Assembly (NCBI RefSeq): GCF_002005205.3
Contig: NZ_CP019701.2
Coordinates: 124,001-188,000, forward strand
Length of the DNA: 64,000 nt
Direction of reading: 5' to 3'
Source of the DNA: Rhizobium rhizogenes
Lineage (GTDB): Bacteria; Pseudomonadota; Alphaproteobacteria; Rhizobiales; Rhizobiaceae
Shown: one piece after another, positions 31,036 through 41,462 of the stretch
Numbering within the stretch: the first letter of the stretch is position 1
How the letters are laid out: each line of letters starts with the position of its first letter
Notes under the pieces: model-generated
The model's input: only the letters and a program-made list of their open reading frames with translations
Database searches by the model: none
Told to the model about the DNA's origin: nothing
Translations under genes and position numbers: made by a program

Positions 31036-33953
31036 TACACGTCCTCCGCTTTTGCGGCTTCAGGCGTGCGAACGCGGTAGTTACGCAACGATTGGTGTGC
31101 CAGTGCTATGAGAATAAGAACGGTGGAGCCGACGACCGTCGAAAAGACGCCGAGATCGAACAGCAGGGCGGATGCCGTGGGCATTTTGCCGATATAGGGT
31201 ATCTCCGTATACTGGAAATACGAGGTCAGGAACGGGTAGCCGAAATACCAGGAGCCGATGCCCGTCGCCGTTGCCATCAACAGGCCAAAACCCATCCAGC
31301 GCAGCGGCAGGATGCGGATGCGGTCCTCCGCCCAGCGCGCGCCGCCGGCGAGATATTGCAGCAGGAAGGCGATAGCCATGGTGATGCCGGCCGCAAAGCC
31401 GCCGCCGGGCAGATCGTGGCCGCGCATGAACAGGAAGATCGAGAAGGTGATGATGACCGGGAACATCCACTGCATCACGATCGATGGCACGTAGAGGTAG
31501 TCGCGGACGGTATCGCCCTTGCTCCGGTCGGGACGCTCGGCATCGAAGGCATTCTGCATCTGCTGCTGTTCCGGCAGCCCGATGCTTTCATGCGCCGGAC
31601 GGAAACGGCGAAGCAGCGCGAAGACGGTGAGCGCCACGATGGCCAGCACCGCGATTTCACCAAAAGTATCGAAACCGCGGAAATCGACGAGGATGACGTT
31701 GACCACATTGGTGCCGCCGCCTTCCGTATAGGCGCGCTCGAGGAAATAGGTGGCGATCGCGTTCGGCACCGGCAGGGTCATGACGGCATAGGCGATGACG
31801 GACATGCCGATGCCGCTGGCCGCCGCCAGCAGAAAGTCGCGGGCGCGGCGAAGCTGCGCCGGCAGCTCGTCGCTGCTATCAACCTTTTCGAAGCGTTTCG
31901 GCAGCCACCGCAGACCAAGCAGGATGAGAACCGTGGTCACGATCTCGACCAGCAGCTGGGTGATGGCCAGATCCGGTGCGGACAGCCAGATGAAGGTAAG
32001 GCAGGTGACGAGCCCGGAAACACCAAGCATGACGAGGGCGGCAAGCCGATGATATTTCGCCTGCCAGGCGGCACCCAGCGCGGCAATCATGCCGATCAGC
32101 CACAGTATGGCGAAGATCGGATCGAAGGTCGTCACGCGCGGCAGTGACAGGGAGAATTCCGAAAGGAACAGGGGTGAGAAACCGGCGAGAAGCGCCACGA
32201 GGATGAGAAGTCTCAGCTGCGGCTGCAGGCGCCGCGTGCCGAGTGTGCTTTCCAGCCACCGCGCCCACTTCCAGGACACGGTGACGAGAATGCGCTCGAA
32301 GATGCGCTGGCCCCGCAGATGCCGGAAAACGGGCGGACCGTCATCGCAGCGTGAGAAATAACCGCCAAGCAGCGCATAGATCGCCACACCGCCGATCAGT
32401 GCCGCAATACTCATGATGAGCGGCAGGTTGAAACCGTGCCAGATCGACAGGCTGTAGACGGGCGTCTGGTCGCCGAGCACGGACAGCACGGCCGAATGCA
32501 GGAACGGGCCGATCGACAGGCTGGGAACGATGCCGACGATCAGGCAGGCGAAAACCAGGAACTCGATCGGGAAACGCATCCAGCGCGGCGGCTCGTGCGG
32601 ATTTGGGTTCGGCAGATCGACAGGCTTGGGGCCGAAGAAGACGGTGTGGATGAAGCGCAGCGAATAGGCGACGGCGAATGCGCCTGAAAGCGTCGCGACA
32701 TAGGGCAGCGCCCGGTCGAGCAGTGAATCGGCATGGGTCTCGACGGCCTCTGCGAAGAACATTTCCTTGGAGAGGAAGCCGTTGAACAGCGGCACGCCGG
32801 CCATCGCCGCACTGGCCGCCATGGCAAGCGTCGCGGTCGCCGGCAGATAGGTGTAGAGCCCGCTCAAGCGCCGCATGTCGCGGGTGCCGGTTTCATGGTC
32901 GATGATGCCGGCCGCCATGAACAGCGAGGCCTTGAAGGTGGCGTGGTTGACCATGTGGAAGATGGCCGCAACCGCCGCAAGCGGACTGCCGAGACTGAGC
33001 AGCGTGGTGATGAGCCCGAGATGGCTGATGGTGGAATAGGCGAGCAGGCCTTTCAGATCCTGCTGGAACATGGCGAAATAAGCGCCGAGCAGCAGGGTGA
33101 TGATGCCGGCCACGCCCACCAGCCAGAACCATTCCGGCGTGCCCGCCAGCACTGGCCAGAAGCGCGCGAGCAGGAAAACCCCCGCCTTCACCATGGTCGC
33201 CGAATGCAGATAGGCGGAAACAGGTGTGGGCGCCGCCATGGCGTTGGGCAGCCAGAAATGGAAGGGAAACTGCGCGCTCTTGGTCAGCGCGCCGCCAAGA
33301 ATGAGGATAAGCGCCGGCAGATAGAGGGAATGGGCGCGGATAGCGGCACCGGCCTCGATGATCTTGTCGAGATCGTAGCTTCCCGCCATGTGCCCGAGGA
33401 TCAGAAGCCCGGCGAGCAGGCTGAAGCCGCCGATGCCGGTCACGGTCAGCGCCATGCGCGCGCCGTCGCGTGCGCCGGCATTCTGGTGCCAGTAGCCGAT
33501 CAGCAGGAACGAGAAGATGCTGGTCATTTCCCAGAAAATCGACAGCAGGATGACGTTGCCGGACAGGACAACGCCGAGCATCGAGCCCATGAAGGCAAGC
33601 AGGAAGGCGAAGAAACGCGGGATCGGGTCTTCGGCCGACATGTAATAGCGGGCATAAAGAACCACCAGCAGGCCGATGCCGGTGATGAGGATCGTGAATA
33701 TCCAGGCAAATCCGTCCAGCCGCAGGGTAAAGTTGAGGCCCAGCTGGGGCAGCCATTCCACATCGTATTTCAGCGCGTCGCCGCCGCTGATGGTCGTATA
33801 AAGAAAGATGCTGCTGACAAGGCCGAAAAGGGCGACTGCGCCCGCAACGGAGGCCGGGCCGGCGGCTGCACCCTCGCGCGGCATGAAAGCCGTCAGGACA
33901 GCGCCGATAAAGGGCAATGCGACAATAAAGGGAAGAATGGTTGCAAGTGTCAT
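31035..33953 (-). CDS. phaAB: Fused cation/proton antiporter subunit A/B (PhaAB)
   Basis: A 972-residue protein joining MnhA and MnhB. The N-terminal part (about 1-590) is NuoL-like, with FLLIGYWHQN, KSAQFPFHFWLPNAM and LHSATMVKAG typical of proton-pumping subunits. Then comes a DUF4040-type region (about 590-690, SAPDLAITQLLVEIVTTVLILLG) and a terminal MnhB domain (about 800-960, MFPVIITFSIFLFMRGHD and LPGGGFAAGI). Fusion of A and B is normal in rhizobial pha operons. It is the first gene of the operon; start ATG 33953 has no strong ribosome site visible. Confidence 0.93.
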   Translation of the reverse strand: MTLATILPFIVALPFIGAVLTAFMPREGAAAGPASVAGAVALFGLVSSIFLYTTISGGDALKYDVEWLPQLGLNFTLRLDGFAWIFTILITGIGLLVVLYARYYMSAEDPIPRFFAFLLAFMGSMLGVVLSGNVILLSIFWEMTSIFSFLLIGYWHQNAGARDGARMALTVTGIGGFSLLAGLLILGHMAGSYDLDKIIEAGAAIRAHSLYLPALILILGGALTKSAQFPFHFWLPNAMAAPTPVSAYLHSATMVKAGVFLLARFWPVLAGTPEWFWLVGVAGIITLLLGAYFAMFQQDLKGLLAYSTISHLGLITTLLSLGSPLAAVAAIFHMVNHATFKASLFMAAGIIDHETGTRDMRRLSGLYTYLPATATLAMAASAAMAGVPLFNGFLSKEMFFAEAVETHADSLLDRALPYVATLSGAFAVAYSLRFIHTVFFGPKPVDLPNPNPHEPPRWMRFPIEFLVFACLIVGIVPSLSIGPFLHSAVLSVLGDQTPVYSLSIWHGFNLPLIMSIAALIGGVAIYALLGGYFSRCDDGPPVFRHLRGQRIFERILVTVSWKWARWLESTLGTRRLQPQLRLLILVALLAGFSPLFLSEFSLSLPRVTTFDPIFAILWLIGMIAALGAAWQAKYHRLAALVMLGVSGLVTCLTFIWLSAPDLAITQLLVEIVTTVLILLGLRWLPKRFEKVDSSDELPAQLRRARDFLLAAASGIGMSVIAYAVMTLPVPNAIATYFLERAYTEGGGTNVVNVILVDFRGFDTFGEIAVLAIVALTVFALLRRFRPAHESIGLPEQQQMQNAFDAERPDRSKGDTVRDYLYVPSIVMQWMFPVIITFSIFLFMRGHDLPGGGFAAGITMAIAFLLQYLAGGARWAEDRIRILPLRWMGFGLLMATATGIGSWYFGYPFLTSYFQYTEIPYIGKMPTASALLFDLGVFSTVVGSTVLILIALAHQSLRNYRVRTPEAAKAEDV

Positions 33954-34059
33954 ATGCAGCGGCGGTTTTCTTTCTGGAATGGGAGCCTACGGCGGGTTTC
34001 CGACGACTCCGATCCCTGAAGGCTCATGATGAACCCGATGATGAGGACCGCCGGAATGA

Positions 34060-34446
34060 CTAATAGATAATATGCGGGGGCGCTCTTGGAACCACGCTCG
34101 CAAAGTCTCGGAAAGCTTGTGGCGCGATGGCAACAGATGCGATAGCCAGACCCTTGTCGGCGGCGATCCGCAAAGCGGAGGAGGGGAAATAACCGGGAGG
34201 AATCGCAGAGCCCGCATCGCCTGCCTTGCAGCCGTAATCGTTGCCGCTGTCGCAGTCCTTATCCCGAAGAGAAAGGGAGCGGCTGAGATCGACGGTCTGC
34301 AATCTTTCCAGACGGCTGGTCTTGGAAAGGGTCTTGACCCCGGAAGGCGCCTGAAAGCCGATCATGACAAGCAGGCTTGCGACCATGATGCCGATCAACA
34401 CTTGCGGATGGCGCCTTGAACGGCGGCATTTCTCCATCCATAACAA
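34060..34446 (-). CDS. Unknown small protein with N-terminal membrane anchor or signal
   Basis: A 128-residue protein I do not recognise. A basic N-terminus (MEKCRRSRRHPQ) precedes a hydrophobic segment (VLIGIMVASLLVMIGF), so it is exported or anchored. The rest is polar, with two cysteines in a short acidic stretch (DKDCDSGNDYGCKAG) that could form a disulfide. I choose TTG 34446 because AAGGAGA lies at a good distance; ATG 34437 is the alternative. It lies between the pha operon and the chemotaxis region. Coding is supported by the signal-like N-terminus only, so function is open. Confidence 0.5.
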   Translation of the reverse strand: MLWMEKCRRSRRHPQVLIGIMVASLLVMIGFQAPSGVKTLSKTSRLERLQTVDLSRSLSLRDKDCDSGNDYGCKAGDAGSAIPPGYFPSSALRIAADKGLAIASVAIAPQAFRDFASVVPRAPPHIIY

Positions 34447-34954
34447 GTTGGCATCTCCTTGATCGAAAAGGTCTCTTTAAAGCATCACCGCTGAGCGAAT
34501 ATCCCGTTGATTTGTTTTAGGGGAAGCCGCACGCGCTTGTCCAGCGCGCTGGCCGGAAAAACCGCCCGCAGCGTCCGATTCCTTTTCGTTTTTGCCCGTT
34601 TGCGGCAAAGTGAGGGCGGCAGTGGCTAAAAGCTTTTACAAATTTTACCGTTTGACGCCGGAGCTGATGTTTCTTAACTTTCAAGCAAGGAATTAACCAT
34701 AAAGATTGATGGTATTTCCACGGCGGAATGGGGTTCTCTCCCCTTCCAGGCATGACGCCGCACTGCCGTACCGGTGCCGATCCGGTATTTTCGTTTCTTG
34801 GTTCAAGAAGGTCAGGCAAGCGTCGATGCCGCATCGTCCGCGATGGGTATGTTCGTTCAAAATTCCCCTTTAGGGTGCTGGCGTTCTGAACCTTGGCCAA
34901 TTGGCCGGGTTCTACCGGCCGTCATGTTGTTGGGGACGTCGGTTGGGGCAGGAC
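34447..34954 (+). promoter_or_regulatory. Intergenic leader of the chemotaxis operon with candidate promoter
   Basis: About 500 bases without a gene that I can support. An AT-rich part holds TTGACG (34652-34657) and TAACTT (34675-34680) at a 17-base spacing, a candidate sigma-70 promoter about 275 bases upstream of the first receptor gene. Short ORFs in this stretch lack ribosome sites. Control by VisNR/Rem-type regulators is expected from rhizobial biology but no site is recognised. Confidence 0.4.
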
Positions 34955-36550
34955 TTGCCATCAGATCAAGCGCGCAGATCGGCAGGTGCAAGCCTGGCGG
35001 GACGGCTGCGCTTTGCCGGCCTCGACGAGACGCAATCCGATTTCCTGCGCAATTATCGCGGCATGCTCGAGCCCTACGTCAAGGCGGGCCTGCGGGACGT
35101 GATGAACCGTTTCCAGTCCATGCCGGACTGTTCTCCGTCTTTCGAAAGTGAAAACCAGCTCGACCGCCTGCACGATCTGCAATCCTCGCACTGGAGTGTG
35201 CTGACGGATGCACGTTTCGACGCGCTTTATGCCGAGCGGGTGAAGGTTCTTTCCGACAATGCCAGCCGCATGGGTCTTGATCCGCGCTGGCAGATCGCCA
35301 GCCATGCCGTCGTTCTGGAACATCTGCTCGGTGGGCTGGTGGCCGAACACGCGCCGCGTTCCATCCTGCCCGGCAGCCGCAAGAAGAACCGTGAACTGGC
35401 CGAGGCCGTGAAGAACATCGTCCGTCTGGTGATGGTCGATACCGAGATTGCCGTCTCGCTGCGTTTCAACGAATTGCGCCTGCGCCACGGCCGTGAACTG
35501 GCGGAACAGCGCGACAATGACCGTTCGCAAGCAGCGACACTGCTGGGTGCGGCGCTGACGGCCTTTGCCGCCGGCGATCTTAAGGCGCGTATCGGCGGCG
35601 ATCTGCCGGAAGCCTATCGCGATGTTGCCGCCTCCTTCAACGCGGCGCTTGAAACGATCGGCGCATCGCTGACATCCGCGCAGCAGGGCATCGGCGACGC
35701 CGAGACGCTCAGCGCCCGTTTCGCCGATATCGGCCGCTCCATCGCAGAACGTTCCGGCCAGCAGGCAGAAGCCCTTGCCGAGACCTCCCGTACGCTTCAG
35801 GCCATGATCGGGACCCTGGCCGAAAACGGCGCCCGCATATCGGCGACGGAAACGGCGGTTTCCCGCGCCCGCGACGCGGCTGTCGAAAGCGGCAAGGCAA
35901 TCGGCGAGGCGATCGACGCCATGTCTGACATCGAGCAATCCGCCGAGCACATCGGCAGGATCATCGGTACCATCGATGAGATTGCTTTCCAGACCAACCT
36001 TCTCGCCCTCAATGCCGGCATCGAGGCGGCGCGCGCAGGTGAAAGCGGTCGTGGTTTTGCCGTCGTCGCGCAGGAAGTCCGGGCGCTCGCCCAGCGTTCC
36101 GCCGACGCCGCAAGGGAAATCAAGAGCCTTGTCGGCACCACCAAGACGCAGGTCGAGGGCGGGGTCCGCATGGTCAACCGCACGCAGGAAGCAATCGGCG
36201 GCGTCGTCCGGCAGGTGTCCGGTATCAACGACATGATCGCCGAAGTCTCCCGGCATACGTCTGCACAGGCCGATGACCTCAAAACGGTCGCTGCCGATAT
36301 CAGCGAACAGCAGCGGCATGTCGGCCGGATCGCAAACGAGATCGGCGAAGGCTCCTCCGAGGCCGACGCGCTTCACACCGTCATTCTGCAGCTCGGCCGC
36401 ACCATTCGCGAGTTCCGCATCGCCCGTCAGGGGCAGGCGGCGGCAATGGCCGTTACGGAACGTCAGGACACATCATTTATGGCCCGTGGCGATAATCGCG
36501 CGGATTACGGCCAGGATTACCAACAATTCAGACGCCAGGGAGTCATGTAA
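34955..36550 (+). CDS. Soluble globin-fold methyl-accepting chemotaxis protein
   Basis: A 531-residue receptor without transmembrane segments. The N-terminal ~180 residues fit the globin-coupled sensor fold: [34 protein letters not shown], and [14 protein letters not shown]. The residue aligning with the proximal heme His of HemAT is Ala ([11 protein letters not shown]), so heme binding is doubtful. A HAMP-like stretch leads to the MCP signalling domain with tip [35 protein letters not shown]. It corresponds to IcpA/orf1 of rhizobial che operons. The start is uncertain: TTG 34955 has GGGGCAGGA upstream; ATG 34901 would add residues unlike the family. Confidence 0.88.
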   Translation: MPSDQARRSAGASLAGRLRFAGLDETQSDFLRNYRGMLEPYVKAGLRDVMNRFQSMPDCSPSFESENQLDRLHDLQSSHWSVLTDARFDALYAERVKVLSDNASRMGLDPRWQIASHAVVLEHLLGGLVAEHAPRSILPGSRKKNRELAEAVKNIVRLVMVDTEIAVSLRFNELRLRHGRELAEQRDNDRSQAATLLGAALTAFAAGDLKARIGGDLPEAYRDVAASFNAALETIGASLTSAQQGIGDAETLSARFADIGRSIAERSGQQAEALAETSRTLQAMIGTLAENGARISATETAVSRARDAAVESGKAIGEAIDAMSDIEQSAEHIGRIIGTIDEIAFQTNLLALNAGIEAARAGESGRGFAVVAQEVRALAQRSADAAREIKSLVGTTKTQVEGGVRMVNRTQEAIGGVVRQVSGINDMIAEVSRHTSAQADDLKTVAADISEQQRHVGRIANEIGEGSSEADALHTVILQLGRTIREFRIARQGQAAAMAVTERQDTSFMARGDNRADYGQDYQQFRRQGVM

Positions 36551-36849
36551 TGGCAGCCAGAAAAGCAGCTGAGGCGACGCTGAAACTGTCACCGGTGCTG
36601 GATCTCAACGAGGCATCGGCGCTGCACGGCAAGCTGATGACGCTGAGAGGAGCACCGTTGTCGGTCGATGCGTCCGAGGTGGAGCGCATTGGCGCGCTTT
36701 GCGCCCAGGTCCTCATGGCCGGCGCGAAATCCTGGGAAGAGGATGGCAAGCCCTTCGGTTTTGCCAGGGTGTCCGATGCATTCGACAAGACCATGAAACT
36801 GATAGGCGTCGATATTGACCATTTGCTCCCCAAGGAGATGCAAAAGTGA
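36550..36849 (+). CDS. cheS: STAS-domain chemotaxis protein CheS
   Basis: A 99-residue single STAS-like domain (LSPVLDLNEASALHGKL, LSVDASEVERIGALCAQVLMAGA). It sits between the receptor gene and cheY1, the position of CheS in S. meliloti, where CheS binds CheA and speeds loss of phosphate from CheY1 (established for that species). The start overlaps the receptor stop (TAATG) and its stop overlaps the cheY1 start (GTGA), so translation is coupled. The functional call rests on context plus the domain; the role in this organism is inference. Confidence 0.8.
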   Translation: MAARKAAEATLKLSPVLDLNEASALHGKLMTLRGAPLSVDASEVERIGALCAQVLMAGAKSWEEDGKPFGFARVSDAFDKTMKLIGVDIDHLLPKEMQK

Positions 36850-37211
36850 AGAAAAAAGTTCTCACCGTGGATGATTCCCGGACGATCAGGAACATGCTCC
36901 TGGTCACGCTCAACAATGCCGGTTTTGAGACCATTCAGGCCGAAGATGGCATCGAAGGCCTTGAGGTGCTGGAACAGAGCAATCCCGATGTCATCGTGAC
37001 TGACATCAACATGCCCCGTCTCGATGGTTTCGGCTTTATCGAGGGCGTGCGCCGCAACGAAAAGTACCGCGCGATCCCGATCCTCGTTCTGACGACCGAA
37101 AGCGATGCGGAAAAGAAGAACCGCGCCCGTCAGGCGGGTGCGACCGGCTGGATCGTCAAGCCGTTCGATCCTGCAAAACTCATCGATGCCATTGAGCGCG
37201 TAACCGCCTGA
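36846..37211 (+). CDS. cheY1: Chemotaxis response regulator CheY1
   Basis: A 121-residue single receiver domain: Asp9/Asp10, phosphoacceptor Asp53 in VTDINMPRLDG, Thr83/84 and Lys105 in WIVKPF. In two-CheY rhizobia, CheY1 acts as a phosphate sink that drains phosphate from CheY2 through CheA, while CheY2 acts at the motor. It starts with GTG at 36846, overlapping cheS by 4 bases. No DNA-binding domain is attached. Confidence 0.92.
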   Translation: MKKKVLTVDDSRTIRNMLLVTLNNAGFETIQAEDGIEGLEVLEQSNPDVIVTDINMPRLDGFGFIEGVRRNEKYRAIPILVLTTESDAEKKNRARQAGATGWIVKPFDPAKLIDAIERVTA

Positions 37212-37227
37212 TACGGGACATTTCACG

Positions 37228-39489
37228 ATGGATATGAACGAAATCAAGGAAATCTTTTTCCAGGAATGCGAGGAACAGCTCGCCGAACTGGAATCGGGGC
37301 TTCTTAAATTGAATGACGGCGACCGTGATCCGGAAACCGTCAACGCCGTTTTCCGTGCCGTTCATTCCATCAAGGGCGGGGCGGGTGCCTTCGGTCTCGA
37401 TGATCTCGTGGCTTTCGCCCATGTTTTCGAAACGACCCTGGACTGCGTCCGCTCCAACAAGCTGGAACCGACGCAGGATGTTCTGAAGGTCATGCTGCGC
37501 TCCGCCGACGTACTGGCGGATCTCACCAATGCGGCGAGAGACGGCGGCAGCGTCGACGAAAGCCGCACCCGCGGTCTCGTCAAGGAACTGGAAGCCTTGG
37601 CCAATGGCGAAACGGTGCAGGCGTCCGCACCTGCGCCCGTTGCCGCCAAGGCGCCGGAAGCGATCGCGCCCAAGCCGACGGATGACAGCGGCTTCCAGCC
37701 GATCCCGTTCTCCTTCACGGATTTTGCCGACGAGACGACGCCGCTGATGGAAGCCCCGACCTTCCAGATCACGTTCAAGCCGCACGCATCGCTTTATTCA
37801 AAGGGTAACGAGGCTGCACTTCTCCTGCGCGATCTCTCGCGTATCGGCGAGATGAGCATCAATTGCGACCTGTCGGAACTGCCCGCGCTCGACAAGCTCG
37901 ATCCTGAGGCATCTTATCTCTCCTGGACGGTTTCGATCACCACCGACAAGGGTGAAGAGGGTATCCGCAGCGTCTTCGAATTCGCCGAATGGGATTGCGA
38001 TCTCGAAATCACGCCGGTTCTTTCGGATGCCGCGGGCGATGACGAAGAACTTCCGATGATCCCGGTTCCGTTCGATCTCTCCGCTCTCGACGAAGACGCC
38101 GACCACGCTCCGGCGGTCGAGGCTGTCTCGGTTGAAGACACCGATGTTGCCGTTGCGGTCGAGACCGCCGTTGCGACGACCCAGATCGCACAGAGCGTCA
38201 ACGCCGCCATCGAAAAGCGTGAGGCGACCGCCGCGCCGGCCGCAGCGCAGACGAATGCCAATGCCGCCGCCAATGCGAGCGCCGGCCAGACCATCCGCGT
38301 CGATCTCGACCGTGTTGACCGCCTGATCAACCTCGTCGGCGAGCTCGTCATCAATCAGGCGATGCTGTCCCAGAGCGTCATCGAAAACGATGCCAGCGGC
38401 ACCTCCGCCGTCAATATGGGTCTGGACGAGCTGCAGCAGCTGACGCGCGAAATCCAGGACAGCGTCATGGCGATCCGCGCGCAGCCGGTGAAGCCGGTTT
38501 TCCAGCGCATGTCGCGTATCGTCCGCGAAGTCGCAGACATGATCGGCAAGCAGATCCGCCTCGTCACCGAAGGTGAAAACACCGAAGTCGACAAGACGGT
38601 TATCGACAAGCTGGCCGAACCCCTGACGCACATGATCCGCAATGCCGTCGACCACGGCATCGAAACACCGGAAAAACGCGAAGCGGCCGGGAAGAACCCG
38701 GAAGGCACCATCAAGCTTTCGGCAAAGCACCGTTCGGGCCGCATCCTGATCGAGCTTCAGGACGATGGCGCCGGCATCAATCGCGAGCGTGTCCGCCAGA
38801 AGGCGATCGACAATGATCTTATTGCCGCCGATGCGAACCTGACCGACGAGGAGATCGACAATCTGATCTTCGCGCCGGGCTTCTCCACCGCCGACAAGAT
38901 TTCCGACATTTCCGGCCGCGGCGTCGGCATGGATGTGGTCAAGCGTTCCATTCAGGCGCTCGGTGGCCGCATCAGCATCTCCTCGCGCCCCGGTCATGGT
39001 TCCACCTTCACCATGAGTCTGCCGCTGACGCTCGCCGTCCTTGACGGCATGGTGGTGACGGTGGCCGGTCAGACGCTCGTCGTGCCCTTGACCGCAATTG
39101 TCGAAACCCTGCAGCCGGAAGCGAAGAACATCCACTCCTTCGGTTCCAACCAGCGGCTGATCTCCATCCGCAACTCCTTCTGCCCGCTGGTCGATGTTGG
39201 ACGTGTTCTGAACTTCCGCCCCACGCAGGCCGATCCGGTCGAGGGTGTCGCGCTTCTGGTGGAATCGGAAGGCGGTGGCCAGCGCGCCCTGATGGTCGAT
39301 GCGATCCAGGGCCAGCGCCAGGTCGTCATCAAGTCGTTGGAAGCGAACTATACCCATGTTCCGGGCATTGCCGCCGCCACCATTCTCGGTGACGGGCGCG
39401 TCGCGCTCATTCTGGATGTAGACGCCATCGTCAGCGCCTCGCGCGGACAGCCACTGAAGCAGGAAATGTCCCTCGCGGCGACTGGTTGA
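37228..39489 (+). CDS. cheA: Chemotaxis histidine kinase CheA
   Basis: A 753-residue CheA with domains P1 to P5. P1 (HPt) carries the phosphorylated His46 in FRAVHSIKGGAGAFG. The P2-like region includes SLYSKGNEAALLLRDLSRIG. Dimerisation P3 begins near RVDLDRVDRLINLVGEL. The P4 ATPase has N box HMIRNAVDHGIE, DDGAGINRERV and FSTADKISDISGRGVGMDVVK. P5 is CheW-like at the C-terminus. It phosphorylates CheY1, CheY2 and CheB. The P2-P3 linker is long and rich in Ala, Val and Asp/Glu. It starts 16 bases after cheY1. Confidence 0.96.
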   Translation: MDMNEIKEIFFQECEEQLAELESGLLKLNDGDRDPETVNAVFRAVHSIKGGAGAFGLDDLVAFAHVFETTLDCVRSNKLEPTQDVLKVMLRSADVLADLTNAARDGGSVDESRTRGLVKELEALANGETVQASAPAPVAAKAPEAIAPKPTDDSGFQPIPFSFTDFADETTPLMEAPTFQITFKPHASLYSKGNEAALLLRDLSRIGEMSINCDLSELPALDKLDPEASYLSWTVSITTDKGEEGIRSVFEFAEWDCDLEITPVLSDAAGDDEELPMIPVPFDLSALDEDADHAPAVEAVSVEDTDVAVAVETAVATTQIAQSVNAAIEKREATAAPAAAQTNANAAANASAGQTIRVDLDRVDRLINLVGELVINQAMLSQSVIENDASGTSAVNMGLDELQQLTREIQDSVMAIRAQPVKPVFQRMSRIVREVADMIGKQIRLVTEGENTEVDKTVIDKLAEPLTHMIRNAVDHGIETPEKREAAGKNPEGTIKLSAKHRSGRILIELQDDGAGINRERVRQKAIDNDLIAADANLTDEEIDNLIFAPGFSTADKISDISGRGVGMDVVKRSIQALGGRISISSRPGHGSTFTMSLPLTLAVLDGMVVTVAGQTLVVPLTAIVETLQPEAKNIHSFGSNQRLISIRNSFCPLVDVGRVLNFRPTQADPVEGVALLVESEGGGQRALMVDAIQGQRQVVIKSLEANYTHVPGIAAATILGDGRVALILDVDAIVSASRGQPLKQEMSLAATG

Positions 39490-39501
39490 AACGGATAATC
39501 C

Positions 39502-40410
39502 ATGGCAGCACTTAATCTCAGCGACCAGCGCCAGTCTTCCGACGACGTTCTTGCCAGCGGTGAATACCCGCTGACGCGACGCGACCTGTCGGAAATCGCT
39601 GCGATGATCTACGCGGATGCGGGCATCTATCTCAACGACACCAAGGCGTCGCTGGTCTATTCCCGCCTGTCGAAACATATCCGCAATCTCGGTCTTTCCG
39701 GTTTCCGCGAATATTGCGCGCTCGTCTCCTCAACCGAGGGCGCGCAGGCGCGGCGCGAAATGCTGTCGCACCTGACGACGAATTTCACGCGTTTCTTCCG
39801 CGAGAACCATCATTTCGAACATCTGCGTGACGAGGTCCTGCCGGGTCTCATCGCCCGCGCGAAAAGCGGCGGACGTGTCCGCATCTGGTCGGCGGCCTGT
39901 TCCGACGGGCAGGAGCCCTATTCCATCGCGCTTACCGTGCTCGCCATGTTCCCGAATGCGGCGGATTACGATTTCAAGATTCTGGCGACGGACATCGATC
40001 CAAAGATTTTGGCGCAGGCCCGCGCCGGCGTCTATGACGACAACGCGCTCGAAACCGTTTCCCCCGCCATGCGCAAGCAATGGTTCACGGAGGTCGATGC
40101 CGGCGGGCGCCGCAAATTCCGTATCGATGACAAGGTCAAGCGCCTCATTACCTTCAACGAATTGAACCTGATGACGCAATGGCCCTTCAAGGGCAATTTC
40201 GACGTCATTTTCTGCCGTAACGTCGTCATTTATTTCGACGAGCCGACACAGACGCGCATCTGGTCGCGTTTCGCCGGGCTGCTGCCGGAGGGTGGTCATC
40301 TTTATATCGGCCATTCCGAACGCGTCTCCGGCGATGCCAAGAACCTGTTCGACAATACCGGCATCACCACCTACCGCTTCATTGGTCACGCATCCGGGAG
40401 GAAGGCATGA
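39502..40410 (+). CDS. cheR: Chemotaxis protein methyltransferase CheR
   Basis: A 302-residue SAM-dependent enzyme that methylates glutamates of chemoreceptors. It has the N-terminal all-helical CheR_N region ([20 protein letters not shown] [15 protein letters not shown]), [11 protein letters not shown], the SAM site [16 protein letters not shown], and [14 protein letters not shown] with HSERVSG near the end. The start ATG 39502 lies 12 bases after cheA. It overlaps cheB by 4 bases. Neither receptor in this window ends in the NWETF-type pentapeptide used to tether CheR in enterics. Confidence 0.96.
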   Translation: MAALNLSDQRQSSDDVLASGEYPLTRRDLSEIAAMIYADAGIYLNDTKASLVYSRLSKHIRNLGLSGFREYCALVSSTEGAQARREMLSHLTTNFTRFFRENHHFEHLRDEVLPGLIARAKSGGRVRIWSAACSDGQEPYSIALTVLAMFPNAADYDFKILATDIDPKILAQARAGVYDDNALETVSPAMRKQWFTEVDAGGRRKFRIDDKVKRLITFNELNLMTQWPFKGNFDVIFCRNVVIYFDEPTQTRIWSRFAGLLPEGGHLYIGHSERVSGDAKNLFDNTGITTYRFIGHASGRKA

Positions 40411-41462
40411 GCGCACTCGCACGGGTACTCGTCGTCGATGATAGTCCAACGATGCGCGGCCTGATTTCGGCTGTCCTCAAGGCCGATCCGGAAGTCGAAG
40501 TGGTCGGGCAGGCCGGCAACGCCATGGAAGCGCGCGCCGCCATCAAGCAGCTCAACCCCGATGTCGTGACGCTCGACATCGAGATGCCGGAAATGAACGG
40601 CCTCGAATTTCTCGAAAAGATCATGCGCCTGCGGCCGATGCCGGTGATCATGGTCTCGTCGCTGACCCATCGCGGTGCGGACGCTTCGCTGGCGGCGCTT
40701 GAAATCGGTGCTTTCGATTGCGTCGGCAAGCCGGCGCCGGGCGATGCGCGCCCCTTTGGCGATCTCGCCGATAAGGTAAAAGCTGCCGCCCGCTCCCAGC
40801 ACGCCGCCTATCGCGCGGCTCGTCCGGAAAGCGCCGCGGCAGTGCAGCCTACCCCGGTCAGCGATTATCGCGCGGGCCGCAAGGTCGTGGCTATCGGTTC
40901 GTCCACGGGTGGTGTCGAAGCGCTGATCGCCGTGCTGCAGAAGTTTCCGGCCAATTGCCCGCCGACCGTCATCACCCAGCATATGCCGCCGACCTTCACC
41001 AGGAGCTTCGCCGAAAGGCTGAACCGCATCTGCGCTCCCGTGGTGGAAGAGGCAACGGATGGCGCGCGCCTGCAGACCGGCAAGATCTATCTTGCGCCGG
41101 GCGGTGAACGCCATCTGCAGATTGCCAACCGGGCCGCACCCTGCTGCCGGCTCATCGAGCGCGATCCGGTTAACGGCCATCGTCCCTCCGTCGATGTGCT
41201 GTTTGATTCGGTGGCCGAGCTTGCCGGCCGCAACGCCGTAGGTGTCATTCTCACCGGCATGGGCCGTGATGGCGCGGCCGGACTCTTGAAAATGCGCCAT
41301 GCCGGTGCCCGCACCGTCGGCCAGAACGAAAAAACATGTGTCGTCTACGGCATGCCCCGCGTGGCCTACGAGCTCGGTGCCGTCGAACAGCAATTGCCGC
41401 TGGCCTCCATCGGCGAAGAAATCCTGAAACTAACCACTGCCCGCAAAGAAGGTGCTGACTAA
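40407..41462 (+). CDS. cheB: Chemotaxis methylesterase CheB
   Basis: A 351-residue two-domain protein. The receiver has Asp11/Asp12 and phosphoacceptor Asp57 in [11 protein letters not shown]. The C-terminal esterase has Ser166 in [12 protein letters not shown], His192 in [16 protein letters not shown] and Asp288 in [13 protein letters not shown], the known triad pattern. It removes methyl groups (and deamidates) on receptors when phosphorylated by CheA. It overlaps cheR by 4 bases and cheY2 by 1 base (TAATG). Confidence 0.96.
   Translation: MSALARVLVVDDSPTMRGLISAVLKADPEVEVVGQAGNAMEARAAIKQLNPDVVTLDIEMPEMNGLEFLEKIMRLRPMPVIMVSSLTHRGADASLAALEIGAFDCVGKPAPGDARPFGDLADKVKAAARSQHAAYRAARPESAAAVQPTPVSDYRAGRKVVAIGSSTGGVEALIAVLQKFPANCPPTVITQHMPPTFTRSFAERLNRICAPVVEEATDGARLQTGKIYLAPGGERHLQIANRAAPCCRLIERDPVNGHRPSVDVLFDSVAELAGRNAVGVILTGMGRDGAAGLLKMRHAGARTVGQNEKTCVVYGMPRVAYELGAVEQQLPLASIGEEILKLTTARKEGAD

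Noticed and set aside
34901..34954. ATG 34901 as the start of the soluble chemoreceptor
   Set aside because: The extra residues (Cys/Trp-rich, unlike the globin-sensor family) and weak ribosome site make TTG 34955 more likely, although not certain.
37798..39678. 626-codon minus-strand ORF opposite cheA
   Set aside because: Antisense shadow; the plus strand has all CheA kinase motifs and coupled neighbours.
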